From the NCBI RefSeq assembly GCF_034521915.1, contig NZ_JAXHLU010000004.1, positions 310,001-374,000 of the forward strand: a DNA stretch of 64,000 nucleotides. Reading direction: 5' to 3'. Source of the DNA: Fodinibius sp034521915 (GTDB taxonomy: Bacteria > Bacteroidota > Rhodothermia > Balneolales > Balneolaceae). Shown here one piece after another: positions 1-8,535 of this stretch (positions within the stretch are counted from its first letter, which is position 1; each line of letters opens with the position of its first letter). The notes beneath the pieces were generated by a model. That model worked only from the letters and a program-made list of their open reading frames with translations. It was not told the origin of the DNA and made no database searches. The translations under genes and the position numbers were made by a program.

Positions 1-188
1 AGAAGCAACAGTTTATCCGAAAACGATCTGATCTTGAAAGAAGATTATATTTGGAATTGATAGCGCGTTACAAAGGCCGGCAGGGACAAACAGCTGCGTG
101 GCTGCCACATGATGAGGCAGTTAATAAAGCAATTTCGATATTACAGAATAACGAACAGTATAATAGTATTTTGGCAGGTTCAAATTAG
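1..188 (+). CDS. C-terminal end of a probable S41 (C-terminal processing) protease, partial
   Basis: An open frame enters at the left edge (codons from base 3) and stops with TAG at 186-188, leaving about 61 residues. The tail is helical and charged, with the pattern LERRLYLELIARYKGRQGQ followed by a DEAVNKAISIL helix. This resembles the C-terminal helical region of periplasmic S41 peptidases of the Bacteroidota type, where an 'I..RY...G' helix precedes a 'D..(I/V)..A...L' helix. The PDZ and catalytic regions lie outside the window, so the family call rests only on this tail. The next gene starts 2 bases after the stop, so the two are probably cotranscribed. Confidence 0.5.
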   Translation, partial: KQQFIRKRSDLERRLYLELIARYKGRQGQTAAWLPHDEAVNKAISILQNNEQYNSILAGSN

Positions 189-190
189 GA

Positions 191-1030
191 GTGGCTAAAG
201 CAGATCTACATATTCATACAACGGCATCCGACGGACATTCAACGCCGCAGCAAATTATTAAAAATGCGGAAAGGCATAACCTGGATGTCATATCTATCAC
301 CGACCATGATACTATTCGCGGCTATAGAAAGGCGGTGGCAGAAGCTGAGGAAACAGATATTACATTACTTCCCGGGGTCGAAATCACATCAGATTTTAAT
401 GGCCGAGAGTGTCACCTGTTGGCGTATTGCTTTGATCCGGATCATACAGTTATTACTCAGTTATTAGCCCAGCATTATCGCTCCCGGTTGAAACGTGGAA
501 AATGGATTGTTAATGAGCTCACAAAAAAGGGGCTTGATATAGATATTGAAGAGGTGAAGGCTGAGGCGAATGGTAGTAATATTGGTCGTCCGCACATCGC
601 TTCTGTACTTATTGAAAAGGGATATGTTGCTTCTTTCAAGGAAGCATTTATTCGCTATCTGAGTGATCAGTCACTTGGTAGCATTTATAATGAGTATTAT
701 TCACACCAGAAAGTTATTGAGAGTGTGAAAGAGGCCGGCGGGGCTGTTGTTCTTGCTCATCCGGGAAATTTATATTCCGAGGATGAACTCGAAGAGCTTG
801 TTAAGGCTGGAATCGACGGTATTGAGTTTATTCATCCCAGCCACGATTACGATCGGCAAAAACAGATTGAGGAATTTGCCGAAAAATATAACCTGCTGAA
901 GACCGGTGGCAGTGATTTTCATGGGAGAGATAAGGAATATCAGAAATTTTTTGGAGTCGTCACTATTAATACCAAGTATGTAAATCGATTGGTTCGATTG
1001 ACTGATCAGCGAAAAGCACTCAAAGTTTAG
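191..1030 (+). CDS. PHP-domain phosphoesterase
   Basis: This 279-residue protein has the PHP metal-binding motifs in order: HIHTTASDG at residues 7-15, TDHDT at 37-41, GVEIT at 63-67, AHPGN near 190 and GSDFHG near 240. It belongs to the group that includes the YciV/RNase AM 3',5'-nucleotide phosphatase family, so it probably hydrolyses phosphate esters of nucleotides or short RNA with a trinuclear metal centre. Length fits a stand-alone PHP protein of that group, not the PHP domain of a DNA polymerase. The start is GTG at 191, immediately after the upstream stop, and ribH begins 3 bases after its stop. The exact substrate cannot be read from the sequence. Confidence 0.85.
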   Translation: MAKADLHIHTTASDGHSTPQQIIKNAERHNLDVISITDHDTIRGYRKAVAEAEETDITLLPGVEITSDFNGRECHLLAYCFDPDHTVITQLLAQHYRSRLKRGKWIVNELTKKGLDIDIEEVKAEANGSNIGRPHIASVLIEKGYVASFKEAFIRYLSDQSLGSIYNEYYSHQKVIESVKEAGGAVVLAHPGNLYSEDELEELVKAGIDGIEFIHPSHDYDRQKQIEEFAEKYNLLKTGGSDFHGRDKEYQKFFGVVTINTKYVNRLVRLTDQRKALKV

Positions 1031-1033
1031 GTT

Positions 1034-1510
1034 ATGGCAGAAAATATTTTACAAGGTGATACCGATGATAACGAGTTTACTATTGGTATTGCCATTGCAA
1101 AATGGAATTCTTTTATCACGGATGAATTACTGGATGGAGCACTTAATACGCTTAAAAGCAAAGGGATTAGTGACGAACAAATATTGATGGCTCGCTGTCC
1201 CGGAGCGTATGAACTACCATTTACAGCCCGGAAATTATTAGACCATACTGACGGAGTAATTACGCTGGGAGCCGTCATAAGAGGCGATACGCCACATTTT
1301 GACTATGTTTGTGATGCCGTAAATCGAGGTGTGACGGATCTTAATTTAGAGGGAAATAAGCCGGTGGTTTTTGGCGTTTTAACAACGGATAACGTAGCTC
1401 AGGCGCAGGAACGTGCTGGGCTTAAAGGGGATAAAGGAAATAAGGGAGCAGAAGCGGCGCTTGCCCTTATTGAAATGATCTCATTGACTAAAAAATTTGA
1501 AAAATTATAA
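1034..1510 (+). CDS. ribH: 6,7-dimethyl-8-ribityllumazine synthase
   Basis: This is the 158-residue penultimate enzyme of riboflavin synthesis. It condenses 5-amino-6-ribitylamino-uracil with 3,4-dihydroxy-2-butanone 4-phosphate in the cytoplasm, usually within a 60-mer or pentameric shell. Visible signatures are the AKWNSFITDELLDGA substrate helix near residue 20, PGAYELPF near 55, and GAVIRGDTPHFDYV near 82 with the catalytic His. Most homologues have RGE where this one has RGD, a conservative change. The tail GLKGDKGNKGAEAA matches the conserved C-terminal G.K..NKG.EAA pattern. ATG start 3 bases after the PHP gene. No other riboflavin gene is nearby. Confidence 0.95.
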   Translation: MAENILQGDTDDNEFTIGIAIAKWNSFITDELLDGALNTLKSKGISDEQILMARCPGAYELPFTARKLLDHTDGVITLGAVIRGDTPHFDYVCDAVNRGVTDLNLEGNKPVVFGVLTTDNVAQAQERAGLKGDKGNKGAEAALALIEMISLTKKFEKL

Positions 1511-1581
1511 TTCTTATTAGCTTGAAATAACGGGTATAAAACTCTAATATTGATAGCTTAATAAAACACTGATCCTACGCA

Positions 1582-2409
1582 TTGGAACCAATTTCGCTCA
1601 CAAATAAAGAACAGAATAACAGTGACAAGAAGTCACAGTCCACGCTGATAGAGCAAGGGGCAGTCCCCGAGCATATCGCTATTATCATGGATGGTAATGG
1701 ACGCTGGGCTAAAAGTCGCGGTAATATTCGTTCTTACGGGCATAAAGTTGGTGTGGAGTCTGTTCGGGATGTTACCGAAGCTTGCGCCCAAATTGGCGTT
1801 AAGTACTTGACGCTGTATGCGTTTTCCACAGAAAATTGGGGTCGTCCTAAGATGGAAGTCAGTGCTCTAATGCGTTTGCTGGCTCGTTCACTGCGTAACG
1901 AGGCTGAAAACCTGAATGAAAATAATATTAAGCTCGAAACAATCGGACAGATCGATCGGTTTCCAAAAAATTGTCAGCGAGAATTATCTGAAGCTATTGA
2001 TCTGACCAAAGATAATGACCGGCTACAACTCTGTCTTGCACTCAGCTACTCGGGCCGTTGGGATATTACCGAAGCGGTTAAAAAGTTGGCCAAATCGGTA
2101 AAAAAAGGCGAAATTGATCCCGATGAAATTGACGATGAGATGATAAGTGACCATTTATCAACGGCTGATATCCCCGATCCTGAACTTATTATTCGAACAA
2201 GCGGTGAATATCGAATCAGCAACTTTTTGCTGTGGCAGCTGGCTTATTCCGAACTCTATATAACAGAAACATGCTGGCCGGACTTTCGCCGGGAAGAGTT
2301 ATATAAAGCTATTCAATCATTTCAACAACGGGAACGTAGATTTGGTAAAGTTTCTGAGAACTCGCAAAAGAAATCTTCAGGTCTATACGTTCAAGAGCTG
2401 ACACCCTAA
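1582..2409 (+). CDS. uppS: Isoprenyl transferase (undecaprenyl diphosphate synthase)
   Basis: Cis-prenyltransferase of 275 residues that extends farnesyl diphosphate with IPP to make the C55 lipid carrier for peptidoglycan and O-antigen. The catalytic IIMDGNGRWA motif lies at about residues 34-43, FSTENW near 80, and the C-terminal RTSGEYRISNFLLWQLAYSE near 208. The start used is TTG at 1582, which leaves a roughly 30-residue polar N-terminal extension before the fold begins; no internal ATG lies ahead of the catalytic motif, and no good ribosome binding site is visible. bamA follows after about 50 bases, an order seen in many bacteria, so cell-envelope cotranscription is likely. Confidence 0.95.
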   Translation: MEPISLTNKEQNNSDKKSQSTLIEQGAVPEHIAIIMDGNGRWAKSRGNIRSYGHKVGVESVRDVTEACAQIGVKYLTLYAFSTENWGRPKMEVSALMRLLARSLRNEAENLNENNIKLETIGQIDRFPKNCQRELSEAIDLTKDNDRLQLCLALSYSGRWDITEAVKKLAKSVKKGEIDPDEIDDEMISDHLSTADIPDPELIIRTSGEYRISNFLLWQLAYSELYITETCWPDFRREELYKAIQSFQQRERRFGKVSENSQKKSSGLYVQELTP

Positions 2410-2459
2410 CCTTTCATATAAATATCGTAAGCTCAATTTTGTTTCAACAAAGAATCCAC

Positions 2460-4940
2460 GTGAAGAAATTATTAGTTACTCTTTTCGTTCTCTGCTTCAT
2501 CTATAATCCTGGTTTTTCTCAGGATAACTCCATTAATATTGAAAATCCGATGAATAATCGTCCCCAGCAGTTCGAAGTGCTGGGAGTAGAAGTGGAGGGG
2601 TTGACAACTTCGCGAGAGGATTTTGTGATTGGTACCAGTGGCCTGCAAGTTGGCACCCAGATCACTATTCCGGGGCAGGACTTGTCTAGAGCCATTAAAA
2701 GTCTCCACAGAACAGGGTTGTTTTCTGATGTTGAAATAATTGAGACCGGTCGTGAGGCAGGTGGTATATATCTGAAAATTGTTGTACAGGAACAGCCCCG
2801 GCTGGAGGGTTTTGAGATACACGGCACAAAACGATCGCATCGTAAAGATCTCGAAGAAAAGATCACCCTGCTTAGAGGCTATGCCGTTACTGAATCATCG
2901 TTAGCGCAGGCTAGAAATACCATACAGAGATATTATGACGATAAAGGGTATTGGTATACTGACATAGAAATTGAGAAATCTCAGCCCGATACAGTTCGGA
3001 ATCGCGTAACGGTTCATTTCAATATTGATCCCGGAGAACGTTTGGAGGTAAAGGAGATTTCGTTTGAGGGTAATGAGGAGTTTAGTGATCGCAAGCTGCG
3101 GAAAGAACTTGGTGAGATTAATGAAGATCGCTGGTGGAAGTTTTTCTCCAAAAAGTTATTCAAGGAAGAAGATTTTGAAACAGCAAAAGAGAATTTGCGA
3201 GATTTCTATGGCAAACATGGGTTTCTTGATTTTCGCGTAATGAGTGATACGGTTTATACCTTTCCATATACGCAACGCAGGTTATTATTCCTTAAAACTC
3301 CTGCAGAAGGTATAAAAGTAAATCTTACGATTGATGAAGGACCCCAATACAAAGTCCGGGATATTGAATGGGAAGGTAATACTGTTTACACGGATGAACG
3401 GCTTACTCAGGTACTGGGATTTGAAAAGGGAGATATCTTCAACCAGAAGAAATTTCAAGACAAGATGCAATTCTCTCAAGAAGGCACTGATATAACTAGT
3501 CTCTATAGAGATATTGGGTACTTGTTCTTTAGAGTTGAACCTGAGATCGAGGTCGTTGGTGAAGACTCCGTGGATTTAAATATGAATATCTACGAAGATG
3601 AAATTGCTTATATCGAAGAGGTTTCTTTTACCGGTAATAACAAGACCCATGATGATGTAGTGCGAAGAACCCTGCGAACGGTACCGGGTCAGAAATACAG
3701 TCAGCAAGCTATTGTACGTACCATTCGTGAGCTGGGTCAGTTGGGATACTTCCGACCACAGGCAATTACCCCAAACCTGTCACCTGATCGTGAAAACCAC
3801 ACCGTAGATATTAATTACCAGCTTGACGAATCACAGAGTACTGATAACTTTGAATTCTCCGGTGGATTTGGTGGACAGGGTATTGGACTCATTTTATCAG
3901 CGCGATTGAATTTTAATAACTTTTCTATGCAGCGTGCCCTTAGGGGAGAGGGGTGGAACCCAATTCCTTCAGGAGATGGACAAAAACTATCACTTGGGGT
4001 ACAGGTTACTGGCAGTGGATATCAGAGTTATAGTCTTGGTTTCCAGGAACCGTGGTTAGGCGGTAGGCCACTGTCGCTGGGTGTAAATATGAGTTATGAT
4101 TTAATTAGTTATCGAGGCAGATCTTCCCGAAATGAATTGCTTTCAAGTAGCGTATCTCTCGGGAGGCGATTGAACTGGCCCGATGACTATTTCACTCATC
4201 GTTCTGAAATTTCGTATCAACTGTATGATGTGGCAGGCGGAGCATCATTCTTGGCAGAAGGGACATCCAGTATCCTTAGTATACGCCAGGTATTGGAGCG
4301 TAACTCTGTGGATAATCCTATTGCACCTACAACAGGTTCAAAGTTTAGCATCTCGGGCGAACTTGCCCCACCTTTACCCGGCTTTTCTCAGTTCTACAAG
4401 TTGAAGACAAAGTATCAAAATCACACAACGGTTGCTGGCAAACTGGTGATGACCAATACTGTTGAGTATGGTTACTTGGGTTATCTGAGCGATAGCCAGC
4501 GTAGTGATTTCCAACGTTTTAAGTTGGGGGGTACTCAGATGCAGCAGCGCCAGAGCTTTTTAGATGATAATATAGATCTTCGTGGCTTTCCTGGTGGACG
4601 CAATGGCTCTATTTCCCCAATACAAAATGGAGAACCCGTAGGCGGACGCTTATATACAAAGTACTCGTTTGAGCTCCGTTATCCTGCAATAACTGAACAG
4701 CAGGCACAGGTTCACCCATATATGTTTTTTGATTCAGGGAATGCATTTGCGAATACTCGAGAATTTTCACCTTTTGATGTAAAGCGTTCTGTTGGATTCG
4801 GAACTCGCATTTACTTGCCTATACTTGGGTTGGTTGATCTTAGTTATGGATATCGTCTTGATGGTATTCCAATTCCGAATAATCCAGTCAGACCGGGCGA
4901 ATGGCAGTTCTTGTTTAACATAGGAGCTCCTTTTAATTAG
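2460..4940 (+). CDS. bamA: Outer membrane protein assembly factor BamA
   Basis: Omp85-family insertase that folds beta-barrel proteins into the outer membrane. From the GTG at 2460 it has 826 residues: an N-terminal hydrophobic signal peptide ending in GFSQ, five POTRA repeats over about residues 35-415 (recurring 'G...(Y)....(L/V)..' units), then a 16-strand barrel. The lid-lock motif DLRGFPGG lies near residue 700. An in-frame TTG at 2439 would add seven residues before VKKLLVTL; 2460 is preferred because it gives a clean signal peptide. The last residue is Asn after a terminal Phe, not the usual terminal aromatic. Its TAG overlaps by one base the GTG of the first skp gene, so translation is coupled. 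Confidence 0.96.
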   Translation: MKKLLVTLFVLCFIYNPGFSQDNSINIENPMNNRPQQFEVLGVEVEGLTTSREDFVIGTSGLQVGTQITIPGQDLSRAIKSLHRTGLFSDVEIIETGREAGGIYLKIVVQEQPRLEGFEIHGTKRSHRKDLEEKITLLRGYAVTESSLAQARNTIQRYYDDKGYWYTDIEIEKSQPDTVRNRVTVHFNIDPGERLEVKEISFEGNEEFSDRKLRKELGEINEDRWWKFFSKKLFKEEDFETAKENLRDFYGKHGFLDFRVMSDTVYTFPYTQRRLLFLKTPAEGIKVNLTIDEGPQYKVRDIEWEGNTVYTDERLTQVLGFEKGDIFNQKKFQDKMQFSQEGTDITSLYRDIGYLFFRVEPEIEVVGEDSVDLNMNIYEDEIAYIEEVSFTGNNKTHDDVVRRTLRTVPGQKYSQQAIVRTIRELGQLGYFRPQAITPNLSPDRENHTVDINYQLDESQSTDNFEFSGGFGGQGIGLILSARLNFNNFSMQRALRGEGWNPIPSGDGQKLSLGVQVTGSGYQSYSLGFQEPWLGGRPLSLGVNMSYDLISYRGRSSRNELLSSSVSLGRRLNWPDDYFTHRSEISYQLYDVAGGASFLAEGTSSILSIRQVLERNSVDNPIAPTTGSKFSISGELAPPLPGFSQFYKLKTKYQNHTTVAGKLVMTNTVEYGYLGYLSDSQRSDFQRFKLGGTQMQQRQSFLDDNIDLRGFPGGRNGSISPIQNGEPVGGRLYTKYSFELRYPAITEQQAQVHPYMFFDSGNAFANTREFSPFDVKRSVGFGTRIYLPILGLVDLSYGYRLDGIPIPNNPVRPGEWQFLFNIGAPFN

Positions 4941-5488
4941 TGAAAAAGCTGTTTTTACATAGCGCAATTACTTGTTGTTTACTGATGATCTGTGTAAGCA
5001 TTACTGCTGCCCAAGATCAAAAAATCGGGTATGTAAACACTGACCAAATTTTGGCTCAGATGTCGGAATACCAGGGAATACAGGAACAGCTGAGTACGCT
5101 CAGTTCTGAGTGGAACAAACAGCTGGATAAAATAGAACAGGAGATTGAGCAGCTGAAGGAAGACTTTAAAGCTAAAGAGATTTTATATACTGAAGAGCTC
5201 AAAAAGCAGAAACAGCAGGAAATACAAAATAAAGTACAGCAACGCCAACAGTATTTGGATGAAAAATTTGGTGCTGAAGGCGAGTATTTCCAAAAACAGA
5301 AAGAGCTGCTTGAACCTATTCAGCGCAAAGTATTTGAAGCTATTAATAAGGTGGCGAATGACCAGAATTTTGATTTTGTTTTTGATCGTGCCCAAAATTC
5401 CAACATGCTTTACAGTGAGCAAGAATGGAATTTAAATGATGAGGTACTACAAGCGCTTGGTATTTCGTTAAATGGAGGAGGCAATTGA
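4940..5488 (+). CDS. OmpH/Skp-family periplasmic chaperone, copy 1
   Basis: 182 residues with a signal peptide (MKKLFLHSAITCCLLMICVS, cleavage after TAAQ) followed by KIGYVNTDQILAQM, the conserved strand that starts Skp/OmpH proteins, and then a long Gln/Glu/Lys-rich coiled coil (about residues 50-130) that would form the tentacles of the trimeric chaperone. The tail FDFVFDRAQNSNMLY is the returning beta segment. Skp holds unfolded outer membrane proteins on their way to BamA, matching its place directly after bamA. Start is GTG at 4940, sharing one base with the bamA stop codon. Confidence 0.9.
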   Translation: MKKLFLHSAITCCLLMICVSITAAQDQKIGYVNTDQILAQMSEYQGIQEQLSTLSSEWNKQLDKIEQEIEQLKEDFKAKEILYTEELKKQKQQEIQNKVQQRQQYLDEKFGAEGEYFQKQKELLEPIQRKVFEAINKVANDQNFDFVFDRAQNSNMLYSEQEWNLNDEVLQALGISLNGGGN

Positions 5489-5547
5489 TAAAAATAGTTT
5501 TTATACTCACAGGCCGAATAATTGAATCCTAAAGATAAATTGATCTG

Positions 5548-6084
5548 ATGTTTAGAAAGTTAACAAGTTTATGTTTCTTATTTCTATTTGTTGTAAGTAC
5601 ATCGGCATTTGGGCAGCTGAATATAGGGTATCTTAATACCCAAGAGGTAATGAGCCAGATGCCTGAACGCCCACAAGTAGAGCAGGAATTGAATAGTTTT
5701 ATTCAGGAAAAACGACAAGAACTACAGCAGCGTACAACGGAATTCCAGGATTCAGTTGCTGAATTCCAGCAAAATCAGGAAAATATGTCTGAGGCTGAAA
5801 TCCAGAAGAAAGAAAAGCAGCTTGCTCAAATGGAAAGGGAAATGACCCAATTTCAGCGGGGACTTCAGCAGCAGATTCAACAACGCAGGGCTACATTGTT
5901 AGAACCCTTGTACAATAAGATGAATGAGGCTATAAGTACTGTTGCGGAAAGAAATGATCTCGATTTTGTAATTAACGAGGCAACCAGTAATGGTGAAAAT
6001 GTTGTTTACTACGCTGCCAGTGAAAAAATGGATATTACCAAGCAAGTTTTACAATACATCAACGAAACATCTGACCAGAATTAA
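5548..6084 (+). CDS. OmpH/Skp-family periplasmic chaperone, copy 2
   Basis: 178 residues: signal peptide ending near SAFGQ, then LNIGYLNTQEVMSQMPE, a coiled coil very rich in Gln (about residues 45-125), and the closing LDFVINEATSNGENVVYYA segment. Organisation matches the genes on both sides, so it is one of a tandem set of three. The 59-base gap from copy 1 holds no terminator, suggesting one bamA-skp-skp-skp transcript. Probable role: periplasmic holdase for outer membrane proteins. Whether the three copies form hetero-trimers or serve different clients cannot be told from sequence. Confidence 0.9.
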   Translation: MFRKLTSLCFLFLFVVSTSAFGQLNIGYLNTQEVMSQMPERPQVEQELNSFIQEKRQELQQRTTEFQDSVAEFQQNQENMSEAEIQKKEKQLAQMEREMTQFQRGLQQQIQQRRATLLEPLYNKMNEAISTVAERNDLDFVINEATSNGENVVYYAASEKMDITKQVLQYINETSDQN

Positions 6085-6102
6085 TTGAAAACACATCATA
6101 CT

Positions 6103-6654
6103 ATGTTAAAACGAATACTATCAATATCACTACTTTGTTTTTTGGCCGTTGGCTTTACAGGCCTTTCTACTGCACAGGCACAGGGGCAGCAAATGGAAAT
6201 AGGCTATGTTGATCCCCAGGCGATTTTGAATAAAATGCCAGAAATGAAGGCGGTTCAGCAGCGTTTGCAAAACTTTATTGAGCGGAAGCGAAAAGAATTT
6301 ACGAATAAGCAGCAAGACTTCCAGCAGCAGCTTACTGAATACCAACAAAAAGCTGATGTTATTAATGAGTCGGCTCGTAAACGCGAAGAAGAACGTCTTG
6401 GTAAGTTGAATGCTGAGTTACAGCAGTATCAAACACAAATTCAGCAGGAAATTCAGAAGAAACAGCAAGAATTGGTAGGTCCGCTTCTGGATCAGATTGA
6501 CAACGCTGTTGGTACTGTTGCTGAAGAGAAGGGCCTTACATATGTGATCAACACTACTACCAGTCAGGGCGATATGATTATTCTTTACGCTTCTGATGAA
6601 GCCCAAAAGAAATACAATATTACCGACCAGGTAATGCAGGAGCTGGGCATTTAA
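6103..6654 (+). CDS. OmpH/Skp-family periplasmic chaperone, copy 3
   Basis: 183 residues from the ATG at 6103. An in-frame TTG at 6085, directly after the stop of copy 2, would add six residues (MKTHHT), but the ATG gives a compact signal peptide ending TAQAQ. Mature part: MEIGYVDPQAILNKMPE, then a Gln/Lys/Glu coiled coil (about residues 50-125), then LTYVINTTTSQGDMIILYAS. It is closer in layout to copy 2 than to copy 1, sharing the 'M(P)E' after the first strand and the hydrophobic closing strand. It ends the operon: a strong terminator follows 30 bases later. Confidence 0.9.
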   Translation: MLKRILSISLLCFLAVGFTGLSTAQAQGQQMEIGYVDPQAILNKMPEMKAVQQRLQNFIERKRKEFTNKQQDFQQQLTEYQQKADVINESARKREEERLGKLNAELQQYQTQIQQEIQKKQQELVGPLLDQIDNAVGTVAEEKGLTYVINTTTSQGDMIILYASDEAQKKYNITDQVMQELGI

Positions 6655-6684
6655 GGTAGCATGCATTGTTGGATTATATTTTGA

Positions 6685-6712
6685 GGCAGCTCATAAGGGG
6701 GCTGCCTTTTTT
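6685..6712 (+). terminator. Rho-independent terminator of the bamA-skp operon
   Basis: Perfect 6-bp GC-rich stem GGCAGC/GCTGCC (6685-6690 and 6701-6706), 10-base loop, and six T residues at 6707-6712. It lies 30 bases after the last skp gene and overlaps by two bases the stop codon of the convergent VWA gene. Confidence 0.85.
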
Positions 6713-7820
6713 ATTTCACCCTTCTCTTTCGGTTTCGGATATAATCCTCAAAAATATAGCCGCCCAGGTTATCAAGGGAGGCAAAATAAGCGCGTCCTTT
6801 ATTTGCCTCGGTAAGATCTCGAACAAAATCTTGCAGATAAGGATCTCTGGCAATCATAAATGTTGTGATGTCAATATCATCACGTCGACATTTAACAGCT
6901 TCATCTAACACCCTGTTTACAATTTTTCGGTCGAGACCAAAACTGTTTTTATACATTTTCCCATTCTCAATAATACAGGATGGTTTACCGTCTGTGATCA
7001 TAAAAATTTGCTTGTTGGCAAACTTGCGACGATGCAGGGTGTGGCGAGCCAGTTCGAGTGCCTGCTGGGTGTTCGTGTGATAGGGACCCACTTTTAAATA
7101 GGGAAGATCCTCGATATCCACTTTCCAGGCTTCATTACCAAAGGCAACAATATCCAGGGAGTCTTTGGCGTAATTATTCAGGATAAGTTCAGACAGTGCC
7201 ATAGCCACCTTTTTGGCGGGTGTAATACGATCTTCGCCATAAAGTACCATAGAGTGGCTTAAATCAATAAGCAATACCGTAGCTACGGATGTGTAGTGAT
7301 CGGTGTCATGAACACGTATATCGTCTTCATGCAGCTGCATCTGATCAATGTTACTGTGTCGCAGCATATTCATCATGGTACCCACACTGTCGATATTGGC
7401 AATGTCATCTCCCTGTTGCCACTTGCGCGTTTCGGGCTGACGTTCTAAGCCTTTACCGGTATGATCGGTCTGGTGATTTCCGGCAGCACCCTTTTTGAGA
7501 TTGTTGAATATTTCTTCCAGCGACCGTTGGCGCAGACTTCGCTCTGTTTTGCGTGTGATTACATATATTTGTTGGTTATCATCTTGTTCGATGTATCCGC
7601 GTTCTTTCAGTTCATCGACAAAATCACCAATATTATAATCGTCAAACTGATTGGTGAGATCATAATCATTGTCAAGCTCTGTAAGCCAGCGCAGGGCCTG
7701 TTGAACATCACCGCTGGCAATGGTTAGTAGTTCTTGAAAGGTATCCCAAAGGGAATCAAAAGGGGATTGTCCCTTGGATTTGGCAAACCGTTCATCCCAT
7801 TTTTGGTACTTGAAATGCAT
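6711..7820 (-). CDS. VWA-domain protein (COG4867-like)
   Basis: 369 residues without signal peptide or membrane segment, so cytoplasmic. The N-terminal 130 residues are helical and contain a possible winged-helix-like stretch (IGDFVDELKERGYIEQDD). The C-terminal half is a von Willebrand factor A domain: LLIDLSHSM supplies the DxSxS metal-ion-dependent adhesion site, GPYHTNTQQAL the Thr, and MITDGKP the final Asp. The GEDRITPAKKVAMALSELI helix is typical of the uncharacterised bacterial group COG4867. Such proteins often work beside MoxR- or chelatase-type AAA+ ATPases; none is adjacent here, although a different AAA+ gene lies at 32622. Function unknown. Confidence 0.75.
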   Translation of the reverse strand: MHFKYQKWDERFAKSKGQSPFDSLWDTFQELLTIASGDVQQALRWLTELDNDYDLTNQFDDYNIGDFVDELKERGYIEQDDNQQIYVITRKTERSLRQRSLEEIFNNLKKGAAGNHQTDHTGKGLERQPETRKWQQGDDIANIDSVGTMMNMLRHSNIDQMQLHEDDIRVHDTDHYTSVATVLLIDLSHSMVLYGEDRITPAKKVAMALSELILNNYAKDSLDIVAFGNEAWKVDIEDLPYLKVGPYHTNTQQALELARHTLHRRKFANKQIFMITDGKPSCIIENGKMYKNSFGLDRKIVNRVLDEAVKCRRDDIDITTFMIARDPYLQDFVRDLTEANKGRAYFASLDNLGGYIFEDYIRNRKRRVK

Positions 7821-7884
7821 AGTAAAATGATTGACTTTAGCCTGAGTAATCCTAACGCTTTATAAATCCTTTTAATTCATTGTA

Positions 7885-8532
7885 ATGAATAATTCGAGTA
7901 ACTTAAATAACGCTGAATCCACGGATCGGATCGTGTTCGAGCGTCAGCTTTGGGAAGAAGAGTATGAGCGAGTGATGGGTTTGGATGAAGTGGGTCGGGG
8001 ATGTCTGTCGGGACCCGTAGTAGCGGCGGGCGTTATTTTTGAGCCGGGGACTTTTGTGGAGGCGATTCGTGACAGTAAAAAGCTTACACTCGATAAGCGT
8101 AAGCAACTGACAGAGCAGATCAAAAAAGAGGCGCTGTATTGGACTATTCAATGGTGTAGCCCAACCGAGATTGATGAGCTGAATATATTACATGCATCAA
8201 TTAAAGCAATGACAAAATGTGCCGAAGCTGACGGTGCCAATCCGGATTACCTGCTTGTTGATGGCAATCGGTTTAGTTCGGGGTTATGCCCGCACAAATG
8301 TATTGTCGGAGGGGATGACCGGTCGATGAGTATTGCTGCGGCCTCGATAATAGCAAAGGTGTATCGCGACGAGTTGATGATTGAGCTCCACGAGAAATAT
8401 CCTCATTACGGTTGGGATACAAATGTAGGGTATCCTACAGCCAAGCATTTTGAGGGCTTAAAGAAGCACGGAGCCACAAAATTCCATCGACAGAGTTTTA
8501 ATTTACGTACTGATAAGCAGTTAGACGAATAA
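7885..8532 (+). CDS. rnhB: Ribonuclease HII
   Basis: 215 residues. It cuts the RNA strand of RNA-DNA hybrids and starts ribonucleotide excision from DNA. The catalytic DEVGRG motif is at residues 34-39 (Asp34, Glu35), with the third acid in YLLVDGNR near 130, then ASIIAKVYRD near 152 and the closing HYGWDTNVGYPTAKH. Length is normal for the short bacterial form. ATG start; the 64-base divergent region to the VWA gene has no clear promoter motif. Its stop is three bases from the stop of convergent rodA, so no separate terminator fits there. Confidence 0.95.
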   Translation: MNNSSNLNNAESTDRIVFERQLWEEEYERVMGLDEVGRGCLSGPVVAAGVIFEPGTFVEAIRDSKKLTLDKRKQLTEQIKKEALYWTIQWCSPTEIDELNILHASIKAMTKCAEADGANPDYLLVDGNRFSSGLCPHKCIVGGDDRSMSIAAASIIAKVYRDELMIELHEKYPHYGWDTNVGYPTAKHFEGLKKHGATKFHRQSFNLRTDKQLDE

Positions 8533-8535
8533 AAG

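Noticed and set aside
2439..2462. TTG at 2439 as the bamA start
   Set aside because: It puts seven polar residues in front of a normal signal peptide that begins at GTG 2460.
2472..2866. Open frames opposite the start of bamA
   Set aside because: Shadows of a strongly conserved coding sequence, with no recognisable protein features.
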